In this document: positions 43,897 to 53,506 of the stretch, one piece after another | Numbering within the stretch: the stretch's first letter is position 1 | Layout: the number at the start of each line of letters is the position of its first letter | Source of the DNA: Sphaerisporangium sp. TRM90804 | GTDB taxonomy: Bacteria; Actinomycetota; Actinomycetes; Streptosporangiales; Streptosporangiaceae | Assembly (NCBI RefSeq): GCF_029846175.1 | Contig: NZ_JARWAC010000010.1 | Location: 1-64,000 of the forward strand | Direction: 5' to 3' | Length of the DNA: 64,000 bases | Made by a program: the position numbers and the translations under genes | The notes under the pieces: generated by a model | The model's database searches: none | What the model was told of the DNA's origin: nothing | Seen by the model: the letters and a program-made list of their open reading frames with translations, nothing else

Positions 43897-43913
43897 GGGC
43901 CGTACCGCGGCCC
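43897..43913 (-). terminator. Small hairpin after the GH5 gene
   Basis: GGGCCG and CGGCCC arms with a TACCG loop, 30 bases beyond the GH5 stop on the reverse strand. A short but GC-only stem; possible terminator. Confidence 0.45.
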
Positions 43914-43943
43914 CGGGGTGACGTCGAGACGACCGTTGAACCG

Positions 43944-45461
43944 TTAAGCGGCCGTGCGCGACCACTGCTGGTTGGCGCCGGTGTTGCACGCGTACTGCTT
44001 GAGGATCACGCCATCCGCGGTCGACGCGGCCGGTACGTCCACGCATTTGCCGCTGTGTCGTGCCCGGAGCTGGAAGTAGCCCCCGTTGGCGACCATCTGG
44101 AACTGCTGGTTGGCGCCGGTGCCACAGGTGTACTGGACGAGCTCGGCACCGTCGGCGGTCGAAGCGCTCACCACGTCGAGACACTTTCCGCTGTGGCGGC
44201 TGACGATGCGCCAGTAGCCGCCGCCGGCGTCCTGGAACTGCCACTGCTGCCACGCGTTGCCGCCGTAGGTGTACTGGCCGACGCGCGCACCGTTGCTGGT
44301 GTTCGGTTGCTGGACGTCCATCGCCTTGCCGCTGTGGCGCACGTTGATCCTGTAGAAGGTCACCGGCGGAGTGGTGGGATCGCCGACGGTGTCGCCCCAG
44401 GCATACCGGATGCGGTCGGCGCCGGAGGTGTTGCGGATGGTCAAGCTGAGACTGGTGCCGCTGCCACCCAGGGCGTACATCGAGTAGTGGTCGTAGCCGA
44501 GGTTTCCGGTGTACTTGCCGCCGAGGGCGGGCCAGTAGGTGCCGCCCATCTGGTTGTCACGCATGACCTGGGCCATGGCGCGGATGTAGCGCACGAAGTT
44601 GTCGGTGCTGTTCGCGTCGCCGTAGTCGAGGCCGGTGGACATCGGCGCGCCGAACTCGGTCGCGACCGCGCGGGAGGCGCAGTTGCCCAGCCGCGTCTGG
44701 ATGTGGCTCCGGAACGCGTCGTAGGTCATCGCGCTGTAGAAGAAGGCGTAGTAGTGGAAGGACAGCAGCGTCGAGTTGAAGCGGCTGTCGTTGCAGATGT
44801 CCCGCAGATCCTGGCTGAAGCCGGTGCCGCCGATGAGCACCCGGGCGGGCACCGCGGAGGTGTGGTAGCTGAGCCAGTTGGCCGCGACGTTGCGCCAGTC
44901 GGCCGATGAGTAGCCGTGCGGTTCGTTCATCGGCTCGAAGTAGACATTGCTGTTCGAGCCGTACGTGTTGGTCACGCTGGACCACATCGTGTTCCACGCG
45001 GCGAGGTTCGTGATCCTGCCGCCGGAGGCGGCGCCGTCCTCCCAGTAGGCCAGGATGACCTTGAATCCACGGGCGGCGGCGGCGTCGATGGCGCCGCGGT
45101 AGGCGTTCCACCAGGTCGTGTTGGCCACGGTGTGGGTGTTGACGGGCAGCCGGACGGTGTTGACCCCCATGGTGGAGGCCATGTGGTCATAGAGGGCGTT
45201 GGCCTTGGTCCGTACCGTCTCGTAGCTGTCGGACTGGCTGAGGCCCTGCACGACGAGCGTGCTGGTGCTGAAGTTGTCACCCAGCACGGCCCAGTTCATG
45301 CCTCGGAATTGGCTGGTGGCGGCATCGGCCGATGGCGCGGGTACGAGGCTCACCACCGCGGTGAGCACGGTCGCCACCAGGGCGATGAGCAACCGGCGCG
45401 ACGACCGGGTGCTCCGCGATGGTCCTGATGGGTATCCATCAGACGCTGTGGTCAGTGCCAT
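43944..45461 (-). CDS. Secreted GH5 glycoside hydrolase with ricin-type lectin
   Basis: 505 aa. Signal peptide about 1-47 (ADA). GH5 barrel: FRGMNWAVLGDNF, VNTVRLPVNT, acid/base Glu180 in VYFEPMNEPHG, nucleophile Glu269 in RAVATEFGAPM. This acts on a beta-1,4-glycan (cellulose, mannan or related); the subfamily cannot be set by eye. The C-terminal part (about 370-505) is a ricin-B/CBM13 trefoil with three repeats of the type RHSGKCLDV...GANQQF. ATG 45461 is preceded by GGA. There is no linker of Ser/Pro type here; the trefoil follows a short beta domain. One of three adjacent secreted lectin-tagged enzymes on this strand. Confidence 0.9.
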   Translation of the reverse strand: MALTTASDGYPSGPSRSTRSSRRLLIALVATVLTAVVSLVPAPSADAATSQFRGMNWAVLGDNFSTSTLVVQGLSQSDSYETVRTKANALYDHMASTMGVNTVRLPVNTHTVANTTWWNAYRGAIDAAAARGFKVILAYWEDGAASGGRITNLAAWNTMWSSVTNTYGSNSNVYFEPMNEPHGYSSADWRNVAANWLSYHTSAVPARVLIGGTGFSQDLRDICNDSRFNSTLLSFHYYAFFYSAMTYDAFRSHIQTRLGNCASRAVATEFGAPMSTGLDYGDANSTDNFVRYIRAMAQVMRDNQMGGTYWPALGGKYTGNLGYDHYSMYALGGSGTSLSLTIRNTSGADRIRYAWGDTVGDPTTPPVTFYRINVRHSGKAMDVQQPNTSNGARVGQYTYGGNAWQQWQFQDAGGGYWRIVSRHSGKCLDVVSASTADGAELVQYTCGTGANQQFQMVANGGYFQLRARHSGKCVDVPAASTADGVILKQYACNTGANQQWSRTAA

Positions 45462-45560
45462 GAGCTGTCCAATCACTAGATCCAGATCTTTCGGGTCGGA
45501 CCCGCGCCGGTCGGTGCCGCGCAGGAGGGTTCTCCGCACCGTTCCGGCGATGACGTGACC

Positions 45561-47078
<1,518 letters not shown>

Positions 47079-47150
47079 TCACATGGCCGGAGGTCGTCGG
47101 GCTCGGGTCCACTTCTGGTCGGCGGCGCGGTGCGGGCCCACCCGGTGTCA
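47079..47150 (-). pseudogene. Remnant: last residues of a ricin-type lectin gene
   Basis: Reverse strand 47100-47119 is identical over 20 bases to the end of the 45561 gene and encodes DQKWTRA, the closing QxW repeat of a ricin-B domain; the frame then runs RRPPAM to a stop at 47079-47081. Nothing further upstream resembles a trefoil, so only the tail of a fourth lectin-bearing enzyme remains. Confidence 0.5.
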
Positions 47151-47161
47151 TGCCTTCCTCC

Positions 47162-47395
47162 TCAGGCGGGTGACGCCCTTCTGAGTTGGGGGCCGTCGTC
47201 GAACGGGGAGGGGGACGACGACGGCCGGCTGTGCGGATCCGGCTCCGGGGTCAGCCGGATCATGCGGCTCGGCGGCATCGTGACCGCGATCGGCGGACCG
47301 GCGAAGGCGGTCTCCCGCGCCGTCATGGCGCCGGCGGGGACGGCCGCGTGGGACCGAGAGCCCGCCTCGTCCACGTAGCTCGTTCGATCGGTCAC
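47162..47395 (-). CDS. Small hypothetical protein, 77 aa
   Basis: GTG 47395 with GGGAG six bases upstream; third codon positions are almost all G or C, as in true genes here. The product starts with an acidic/polar stretch (TDRTSYVDEAGSRSH), has a middle part FAGPPIAVTMPPSRMIRLTP and a Pro/Ser-rich tail with PFDDG. No membrane segment and no known family. The small size and proline-rich end leave a precursor peptide possible, but no maturation enzyme is beside it. Confidence 0.45.
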   Translation of the reverse strand: MTDRTSYVDEAGSRSHAAVPAGAMTARETAFAGPPIAVTMPPSRMIRLTPEPDPHSRPSSSPSPFDDGPQLRRASPA

Positions 47396-47979
47396 GTGCT
47401 TCTCCCAAGATGGCGGGCCTCACCGGTGACACCACGAGGGGACGCATGGTGGAGCGAGGCCGTGGTTCGACACGGCCACGATGCGGAGGGCCGCCAAGCG
47501 CCTCCTCACCCCGCCCATGTGCTTCGACCGCAGAGGTCCCGGAAGGAGCGCGTCCCCCGGGGCCTCGTTTCATTACGGTCGGAGTCCCGATGCTCGTCAA
47601 GATTTAAGCCTGCCTATTCCCCCACGCGCACACCGAGCTCCCGGCCACGGTTAGCCGCCTTCCCCAGCCCACCAGCCGCGATGCCCGCCAGGGCGTGCGT
47701 GCACGCCGACCATCCCCAATGAACCGTTCAAATGAGTCGTACCAATCGGACGGCGGGGCGATCCCGCATCCCTCAGCCGATGCGGACCTCGCCGAAGAAG
47801 GTCCCCACCCCACTGCGCGAGGACGGCGAGTGGCCGTCACCAAGGGAGTACTCGGCACATCCCGGCGGGCGCACCGAAGCTGACCCCGGCCGCAGGGCCG
47901 AGCCGCCTGCGATCCTGCTGGAGGCTAACCAGGAATTGCCGAGCAGCCGTCCGGACGCGGCCTGAGCGAAGGAGAAGCG
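47396..47979. other. Intergenic region, no gene seen
   Basis: About 580 bases between the small ORF and the Nudix gene. Open frames present on both strands lack ribosome-binding sites and family signatures. The Nudix promoter must lie here but no clear -35/-10 pair stands out. Confidence 0.45.
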
Positions 47980-48546
47980 GTGGAGGAACCCCTTGCCGTC
48001 GACGAGGCGGGCGACACGCTGACAACCTTCCATCGGGTCGCCGAGCACACCCGCTTCGACGACGCACCGCTGCCCGCGGCACTGACCGCCCTGTGGCACG
48101 ACGATCGAATGCTTCTGGTCTTCGACCGGTTCCGTCAGAGCTGGGAACTGCCGGGCGGCAGGATCGATCCCGGAGAAACGCCACGGCAGGCTGCCGTGCG
48201 AGAGCTGCGCGAAGAGACGGGTCTTCAGATCGAAAACCTGTTCTTCGCCGGATACGCGCGCTTCATGCTGGGAGCCGAGCGGCGGGAGGAGTACGCGGCG
48301 ATCTACGTCGCCTTTCTCACGGACACGCCGGATACCGGGATCGGCGGCTTCGTCCCGAACGATGAGATCAGCGCGATCCGCTGGTGGGACGGCGTCGAGA
48401 CTCTTCCGGGAGGGACCCAGGTGCTCGACGTGGTCCTGGCCCGACTCGCCAGAGACACCTACCTGGAAAGCCTGCCGGACTTTCGCGCCCTTCCCGCTCG
48501 GGATGACACCGGAGACGAAGGAGGCCGGCCGCATATGAATCGCTGA
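47980..48546 (+). CDS. Nudix hydrolase
   Basis: 188 aa. The Nudix box GGRIDPGETPRQAAVREL continuing REETGL lies at residues 59-82 and is complete, with the RExxEE metal-binding helix. Preceded by LPAALTALWHDDRMLLVFDRF and followed by a sandwich fold ending in a short acidic tail. Hydrolyses a nucleoside diphosphate linked to another group; the precise substrate is not predictable. GTG 47980 with AAGGAG five bases upstream. Single gene. Confidence 0.92.
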   Translation: MEEPLAVDEAGDTLTTFHRVAEHTRFDDAPLPAALTALWHDDRMLLVFDRFRQSWELPGGRIDPGETPRQAAVRELREETGLQIENLFFAGYARFMLGAERREEYAAIYVAFLTDTPDTGIGGFVPNDEISAIRWWDGVETLPGGTQVLDVVLARLARDTYLESLPDFRALPARDDTGDEGGRPHMNR

Positions 48547-48608
48547 TGCGGCTTTCTGCCCTGGCTGACGACCGTCCCGCAGAGGTGGCCGTCGTAGGGG
48601 TGCAGGGA

Positions 48609-48641
48609 TTGACCTTGGGATAATAGGTCAATATATGTTGA
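48609..48641. promoter_or_regulatory. Tandem ArsR-type operator candidates upstream of arsC
   Basis: Two overlapping dyads: TTGACC...GGTCAA (48609-48631) and TCAATATATGTTGA (48628-48641, TCAA/TTGA arms with six-base centre). A third imperfect TCAA-N6-TTG follows at 48643-48655. The AT-rich stretch is unusual for this DNA and lies 173 bases before the arsenate reductase gene. Confidence 0.5.
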
Positions 48642-48813
48642 GTCAATGAGCGTTGCACGGTTGTCGCCGGTGTGGTTGGGGGCGGGCTGTGTGGCGCGCT
48701 GGGTGGGTCGGTGCGATCGTGGATCGGGTTGCCGCCGCGCAGGATTGAGGCCGCCCTCCGGCCCGGTGGCGAGCGGTCGTATCCCGTATCAAGGAAGGAC
48801 GGTGTGAGCACCG

Positions 48814-49218
48814 ATGACCGACAAGCTCAGTGTCCTGTTCGTCTGCGTGCACAACGCGGGACGTTCTCAGATGGCCGCCGGCTGGCTCAAGCACCTGGCG
48901 GGCGACCACGTCGAGGTGCGCTCCGCCGGATCGGTGCCCGCCGATCGAATCAACCCGGTCGCCGTCGAGGCGATGCGTGAGGTGGGCGTCGACATCACCG
49001 GCGAGCAGCCCAAGGTCCTCACTCAGGAAGCCGTCCGGGCCTCTGATGTGGTGATCACCATGGGATGCGGCGACACCTGCCCCGTCTTCCCCGGCAAGCG
49101 ATACGAGGACTGGCAGTTGGACGACCCGGCCGGGCAGGGGATCGAGGCCGTGCGCCCGATCCGCGACGAGATCCGCATCCGCATCGAGAGGCTCATCGCC
49201 GAACTGGCGCCGGTGTGA
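48814..49218 (+). CDS. arsC: Arsenate reductase, low-molecular-weight phosphatase type
   Basis: 134 aa. Reduces arsenate to arsenite for export. The P-loop is FVCVHNAGRSQM with nucleophile Cys11 and Arg17; Cys85 and Cys89 in MGCGDTCP are the resolving pair used with thioredoxin or, in actinobacteria, mycothiol/mycoredoxin. The general-acid region is YEDWQLDDPAG. Size and motifs fit the ArsC/Wzb family branch with arsenate reductase function. ATG 48814; the AAGGA upstream is rather far, so translation may be weak or coupled. First gene of the arsenic island. Confidence 0.9.
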   Translation: MTDKLSVLFVCVHNAGRSQMAAGWLKHLAGDHVEVRSAGSVPADRINPVAVEAMREVGVDITGEQPKVLTQEAVRASDVVITMGCGDTCPVFPGKRYEDWQLDDPAGQGIEAVRPIRDEIRIRIERLIAELAPV

Positions 49219-49435
49219 CGCTCGGCGGCTGCGCTCGCGAGATCGTTTCCAGTGCGAGCGAGTCCCGCCGGCATCTTCCCAAGCGCGATTGGCATCAACC
49301 ACGGCGAGACCCATCCGGTCACCTTCGCTCATCTGCACCTGTCGCACGTTCTCACCGTGCCGGTCGGCTCGTCCTCAGGAGATCGCACGACGGCTTCTCG
49401 CCGTGAGGAGGGGCGGGCGCATTCACCGCCCACGG

Positions 49436-49819
49436 TCAGCGTGCGGCCTCGGCCATGTCGGGGGCCGCGAGAAGCGCGGAGAGCTGGCGCAGCCGTTCCC
49501 GCACCGGCCGGTAGTACACCCAGGTGCCGCGACGGTCGTGTTCGACCAGGCCGGTCTCGCGCAGCAGCTTCAGGTGGTAGGAGATCGTGGGGGCCGCGAC
49601 GTCGAACAGGGTCGTGAGGTCGCACACGCACACCTCGCCGTCGGGATGCGCGGCGATGATCGACAGGAGCCGCAGACGGACCGGGTCGCCCAAGGCCTTG
49701 AACATCTTGGCCATGTCGGTGGCGTGCGCGGGATCCAACGGCAGGGCTTCGAGCGGGGCGCAGCAGCCTTGCGCGGACGACGTGCCGTCCGCGGCCACGG
49801 CCAACCCTATGTTCGACAT
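49436..49819 (-). CDS. arsR: ArsR-type arsenite-responsive repressor
   Basis: 127 aa. Winged helix with KMFKALGDPVRLRLLSIIAAH. The metal site is DGEVCVCDLTTLFDVAAPTISYHL, the classical CxC of ArsR helix 3. An additional CC pair (QGCCAPLEA) is near the N-terminus. ATG 49819 chosen; longer open frame upstream has no start signal. Upstream on its strand is the flavoprotein gene at 50032. An ATGTCAAAATAGA element immediately before the start recurs at 51596 and may be its operator. Confidence 0.9.
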   Translation of the reverse strand: MSNIGLAVAADGTSSAQGCCAPLEALPLDPAHATDMAKMFKALGDPVRLRLLSIIAAHPDGEVCVCDLTTLFDVAAPTISYHLKLLRETGLVEHDRRGTWVYYRPVRERLRQLSALLAAPDMAEAAR

Positions 49820-49835
49820 GCCTCTATTTTGACAT
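49820..49835 (-). promoter_or_regulatory. ArsR operator candidate, ATGTCAAAWTAGA type
   Basis: On the reverse strand ATGTCAAAATAGAGGC directly precedes the arsR start. Its first 13 bases match the element at 51596-51611 except one position (A or T). Confidence 0.4.
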
Positions 49836-50031
49836 CCATCTAACCTTTGGGCAACCCGGTCCCCCCGGTGGCGGCGTCGGGCACCGTCGTGCGGAGGGCC
49901 GTGTCTCACGGCCGCCGCGTCACCTCGGCGACGGTCTCGCGAGCGGTGCGGGCGGCACCGGCGAGGCCGGCCGAGGCGCGGCCGGCTGACGGTCTTCCCG
50001 CGGCATGACGACATCCTTCCCCGGCGGGGGT

Positions 50032-51432
50032 TCAGCCGCAGCAGCCGCCGTCGCTCTCGGCGGTGACCAGGGCGAGGGGAGTGGCGAGCAGGCCGCCGCT
50101 GACGCCGGTGGCCAGGCCGACCCGCCTCTCCTGGGTCTCGGCCAGGTTGGAGGAGCAGACCCCCGTCTCTGGCAACTCCAGTTGGACGTCCCGGGCGGCC
50201 TCCCAGTCCCCCGCCAGCGCCGCCACCACCGAGCGGACCTGCTCGTAGCCGGTGGCCATGAGGAAGGTCGGGGCGCGGCCGTAGCTCTTGACGCCGACCG
50301 CGTAGTAGCCGGGCTCGGGGTGGGACAACTCGTCCACGCCATGGGCGGGAACGGTGCCGCACGAATGCTGGTTGGGGTCGATCAGCGGCGCCAGCGCGCG
50401 GGTGGAGCCGAGGATCGGGTCCAGGTCCAGCCGCAGCTCGCCCGCCATGGAGTGGTCGGGGCGGAACCCGGTGGCCGACACGACGCGGTCGACGGTGACC
50501 GACCGCTGGGCGCCGGAGGGGTCACGGCTGACCACCACCAGGCCGTCGGAGGTCTTGGCGACGCTGTGGGTGTAGAAGCCGGTGGCCAGGGTGATCCGTC
50601 CCGACTCCACCAGGGCGTGCAGGCGCGTGCCGAGCGCCCCGCGGGCGGGCAGCGCGTCGGCGTCGCCCCCACCGTAAGCCCGAGCGGCGGAGCCGGCCCG
50701 GATGGCCCAGGTGATCGGCGTGTCCTCAAGCCGGGCGAGGGCGAGCAGGCTGGTGGCGGCCGAGTGGCCCGCACCGACGACCAGCACCCGCTTGCCCTCG
50801 TACACCGGACGGTCGGCGCCCAGGACGTCGGGCAGGGCATGGTCGATGAGCTGGGCCGCTTCCCCCTCGCCGTGGGCGGGGAGACCGCTCGCTCCCAGGA
50901 CGTTGGGCGTGGCGTAGGTGCCGGAGGCGTCGATGACCGCCTTGGCCGACAGTTCGTCGCCGTTGTCCAGGCGGATGAGGAACGGGGCCTCGTCCCGCCC
51001 CTTCGTGCGAACCCGGTCATAACCGAGGCGGCTGATCGCGGTGACCCTCGTACCCAGCCGGAGCCCGCGGGCGATCGCGGGGTGCTCGGCGAGAGGCTTG
51101 AGATAGCCCTCGATCAGCTCGGTTCCGGTCGGCAGCCAGTCGGGGTCGGGAGCGGCCCAGCCGCCGGCGTCGAGTAGGCGACGGGCGGCGGCGTCGATGT
51201 TGTACTTCCAGGGACTGAAGACCCGGACGTGCCCCCACTGGGCGACAGAGGCGCCGATCTCGCGCCCCGCCTCCAGGACCAGGAAGTCCAGGCCGCGTTC
51301 GGCGAGGTGGGCGGCGGCGGCCAGGCCGACCGGCCCCGCTCCGATCACCACGGTGGGCAGCTCGCGCGCGGTCGCCTGTGCGGGAAAGGGCTCGATCTCC
51401 AGGGCCGTCGGGCCGCAGCATCCGTCACTCAT
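50032..51432 (-). CDS. FAD/NAD(P)-dependent flavoprotein (ArsO-like) with terminal CC motifs
   Basis: 466 aa. Rossmann FAD motif VVIGAGPVGLAAAAHLAERG near residue 30, NAD(P) motif VLVVGAGHSAATSLLAL, and ATGFRPD at the end of the second half: a flavin-containing monooxygenase/ArsO-type protein often found in actinobacterial ars loci. Two double-cysteine motifs frame the protein, SDGCCGP at residues 2-8 and GGCCG at the very end, likely binding arsenite. ATG 51432 with GGAG upstream. Reaction not proven: it may oxidise or otherwise modify a trivalent arsenical. Confidence 0.85.
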   Translation of the reverse strand: MSDGCCGPTALEIEPFPAQATARELPTVVIGAGPVGLAAAAHLAERGLDFLVLEAGREIGASVAQWGHVRVFSPWKYNIDAAARRLLDAGGWAAPDPDWLPTGTELIEGYLKPLAEHPAIARGLRLGTRVTAISRLGYDRVRTKGRDEAPFLIRLDNGDELSAKAVIDASGTYATPNVLGASGLPAHGEGEAAQLIDHALPDVLGADRPVYEGKRVLVVGAGHSAATSLLALARLEDTPITWAIRAGSAARAYGGGDADALPARGALGTRLHALVESGRITLATGFYTHSVAKTSDGLVVVSRDPSGAQRSVTVDRVVSATGFRPDHSMAGELRLDLDPILGSTRALAPLIDPNQHSCGTVPAHGVDELSHPEPGYYAVGVKSYGRAPTFLMATGYEQVRSVVAALAGDWEAARDVQLELPETGVCSSNLAETQERRVGLATGVSGGLLATPLALVTAESDGGCCG

Positions 51433-51595
51433 GGTCGCCTCTCCGCGTTCGTGCTGATCAGGATGGTCCACTGCGCATCAGTCGTCGAAACCGGCGGCGC
51501 GACGTCGAGGTGAAGCGGATGGAGCGGGACGCGCGCGTCAGGGCCTGTTTCGAATACTGTCTAAGCAAGCCCAGTGTGCCTCGAAGATTAGAGCG

Positions 51596-51611
51596 ATGTC
51601 AAATTAGACAT
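51596..51611. promoter_or_regulatory. ArsR operator candidate, perfect ATGTC/GACAT dyad
   Basis: ATGTC-AAATTA-GACAT is an inverted repeat in the promoter region of the reverse-strand flavoprotein gene, and a second half-copy (TTCAAATTAGGG) follows. Related to the element before arsR at 49820-49835. Confidence 0.5.
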
Positions 51612-51662
51612 GCTTCAAATTAGGGCGAATCGCTGGAGAGGTGAGCGGATGCCGGACGTGGG

Positions 51663-52001
51663 TCAGTCGCGGCCGGGAGGCGCGCAGCCCTCCGCGGGAC
51701 AACACGCCCAAAGGCTCAGCTGCAGGTCGGCGAGTGCCCGGCCGATGCGTCCCGCGTCCGCGCGGTAGTAGACGGTCTTCCAGTCGCGGCGAGAGGTCAG
51801 CACCCCTCCGTCGCGAAGTGTCGCCAGATGGGTCGACGTGGCCGACTGTGCCAGCGACATGCGCTCGGCCACCTCGTTCACCGTCAGTTCGGCGCCTCCG
51901 GCGAAGAGCGTGAGGATCTGCTGGCGGGTGTCGCTGGCCAGCGCCTTGAGCAGGCCGCGTGCCTGTTCGCTCAGTTCCACCGGGCTCGACGTCATGGTCA
52001 T
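51663..52001 (-). CDS. ArsR/SmtB-family metal(loid) sensor with C-terminal Cys cluster
   Basis: 112 aa winged-helix repressor (ARGLLKALASDTRQQILTLF, recognition helix SLAQSATSTHLATLRDGGVL). Helix 3 has no cysteines (ELTVNEVAERM), but the C-terminus has LWACCPAEGCAPP, a cysteine cluster suited to a different, C-terminal metal site. Divergent from the flavoprotein gene at 52061, with a GTCAT...ATGAC dyad between them. Controls probably that gene and itself. Confidence 0.88.
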   Translation of the reverse strand: MTMTSSPVELSEQARGLLKALASDTRQQILTLFAGGAELTVNEVAERMSLAQSATSTHLATLRDGGVLTSRRDWKTVYYRADAGRIGRALADLQLSLWACCPAEGCAPPGRD

Positions 52002-52026
52002 AGCATCACCCCGCCCCCATCATATT

Positions 52027-52044
52027 GTCATTTCTGTATATGAC
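52027..52044. promoter_or_regulatory. Dyad in the divergent ArsR/flavoprotein promoter
   Basis: GTCAT-N8-ATGAC with AT-rich centre, between the ArsR start (52001) and the monooxygenase start (52061). Its placement fits an operator that controls both directions. Confidence 0.5.
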
Positions 52045-52060
52045 GATACGATCGAGCGTC

Positions 52061-53131
52061 ATGGACACCATCGTCATCGGTGGCGGCCAGTCCGGCCTGG
52101 CCGCCACCAGGGCACTGCTGGACGCCGGCCTGTCACCCGTACTGCTCGGAGCCGCCCCTCGGGCCACCGGCTCCTGGCCGCACTACTACGACAGCCTCAC
52201 CCTGTTCTCCCCGGCCCGCTACAGCTCCCTGCCCGGCATGCCCTTTCCGGGTGACCCCGACCGCCACCCGCGCCGCGACGAGGTGGTCGACTATCTGTCG
52301 CGCTACGCCACCGACCTGCTCCAGCGCGGTGCCGACATCCGCACGAGCACCCGCGTCGACGCCGTCCAGACCGGCGGGCGCGGTTTCGCCGTCCACGCGG
52401 CAGACGGGACGACGTTCACGGCCCCCGGCGTTATCGCGGCGAGCGGCTCCTTCGCCAGCCCCCACCTGCCCGAGCTCCCCGGCCGGGAAGACTTCCCCGG
52501 GAAGATCCTGCACGCCGCCGACTACACCGCCCCCACCTCCTACGCCGGCGAGCGGATCATCGTCGTCGGCGCCGGCAACTCGGCCGTTCAGATCGCCCAC
52601 GAGTTGGCCGAGGTCGCCACGGTGACCCTGGCGACGCGCGAGCCGATCCGGTTCGTCGCGCAGCGTCCACTCGGCAGGGACCTCCACTTCTGGCTCGCCG
52701 TCACCGGCTTCGACCGGTTCCCCGCCCGGCTGGTCCGCGATCCGCCCGCGGTCCCCGTGCTGGACGCGGGCGCCTACCGGCGAGCGCTGCGCGAGCGCCG
52801 GATGGACCGCCGGCCGATGTTCACCCGTTTCGAGCACGACCAGGTGATCTGGCAGGACGGAGCCCGCGAGCACGCCGACGTGGTCATCTTCGCCACCGGC
52901 TATCGGCCCGACCTGCGCTACCTGGAGAAACTCGGTGCGTTGGACGCGGGCGGACACCCGCGTCACGCGGGCGGCCTGTCCACCACCCACCCCGGCCTGG
53001 CCTACCTCGGGCTCGAATGGCAGCGCACCCCCTCCTCCAACACCCTGCGCGGGGTAGGCCGCGACGCCCGCAGTCTCGCCCGAAAGCTCAGGGCCCACTG
53101 CCTGGCGCGGCGGGCACCCGTGGACGGGTGA
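52061..53131 (+). CDS. FAD-dependent monooxygenase/oxidoreductase (ArsO-like), second flavoprotein
   Basis: 356 aa. FAD motif TIVIGGGQSGLAATRAL at the start, FMO-like WPHYYDSLTLFSPARYSSLPG, NAD(P) motif IIVVGAGNSAVQIAHEL, and ATGYRPDLRYL near the end. Resembles flavin monooxygenases encoded next to ArsR and Acr3 genes; shorter and without the CC motifs of the flavoprotein at 50032. ATG 52061; an upstream in-frame ATG at 52025 lies inside the operator region. Role in arsenical resistance inferred from context. Confidence 0.87.
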   Translation: MDTIVIGGGQSGLAATRALLDAGLSPVLLGAAPRATGSWPHYYDSLTLFSPARYSSLPGMPFPGDPDRHPRRDEVVDYLSRYATDLLQRGADIRTSTRVDAVQTGGRGFAVHAADGTTFTAPGVIAASGSFASPHLPELPGREDFPGKILHAADYTAPTSYAGERIIVVGAGNSAVQIAHELAEVATVTLATREPIRFVAQRPLGRDLHFWLAVTGFDRFPARLVRDPPAVPVLDAGAYRRALRERRMDRRPMFTRFEHDQVIWQDGAREHADVVIFATGYRPDLRYLEKLGALDAGGHPRHAGGLSTTHPGLAYLGLEWQRTPSSNTLRGVGRDARSLARKLRAHCLARRAPVDG

Positions 53132-53186
53132 CGGCCCGCGGATCACCCGTCACCGCCGCGCGTCATCTTCCGGCCGATGTGGGAGT

Positions 53187-53202
53187 ATCAGTATGTGCTG
53201 AT
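53187..53202. promoter_or_regulatory. ArsR operator overlapping the start of the third arsR
   Basis: ATCAG-TATGTG-CTGAT, perfect 5-bp arms, overlaps the ATG at 53201. Placing the operator over the start codon suggests a leaderless or near-leaderless transcript and supports 53201 rather than 53177 as the start. Confidence 0.55.
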
Positions 53203-53506
53203 GTCAGCGAACACTGATGTATTGATGAAGGCGCTCGCCGATCCGCTCAGGCTGCGGATCGTGTCCCTGCTCGCCCGGGAGACCCTGTGCACCACGCATC
53301 TGATCGAGGAGACCGGGGCGCGGCAGACCAACCTGTCCAACCACCTGCGGGTGCTGCGCGAGGCCGGCGTCGTGGAGACCGAGCCGTGTGGGCGTTTCAC
53401 CTACTACCGCCTCAGACCTGAGGTCATCGCCTCCCTGAGCGGCCGGCTCGCCGAACTGGCCGAGATCGCCCGCGCAACCGCCGACGTCAAGAGAGCCTGC
53501 CCATGA
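53201..53506 (+). CDS. arsR: ArsR-family repressor of the acr3 operon
   Basis: 101 aa. SANTDVLMKALADPLRLRIVSLLARETLC, then recognition helix in GARQTNLSNHLRVLREAGVV and TEPCGRFTYYRL. Cysteines in ETLCTTHL and in the wing (EPCG) are candidate arsenite ligands. Stop overlaps the Acr3 start by four bases, so the two are coupled. A start at ATG 53177 would add eight residues and place the operator inside the coding region, so 53201 is preferred. Confidence 0.9.
   Translation: MSANTDVLMKALADPLRLRIVSLLARETLCTTHLIEETGARQTNLSNHLRVLREAGVVETEPCGRFTYYRLRPEVIASLSGRLAELAEIARATADVKRACP

Larger units (their letters stand above)
43330..43943. other. Intergenic region with lower G+C stretch
   Basis: No gene seen. 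A stretch around 43700-43790 is noticeably less GC-rich than its surroundings. GAAACTTTC at 43636-43644 matches the GAAANTTTC elements at 8365 and 32218. GGGCCG-TACCG-CGGCCC at 43897-43913 is a small stem just beyond the GH5 stop. Confidence 0.45.

Noticed and set aside
49907-50006. Short reverse frame 49920-50006 starting MPREDRQPAAPRP
   Set aside because: 28 residues of Pro/Arg/Ala without a ribosome-binding site or conserved pattern.
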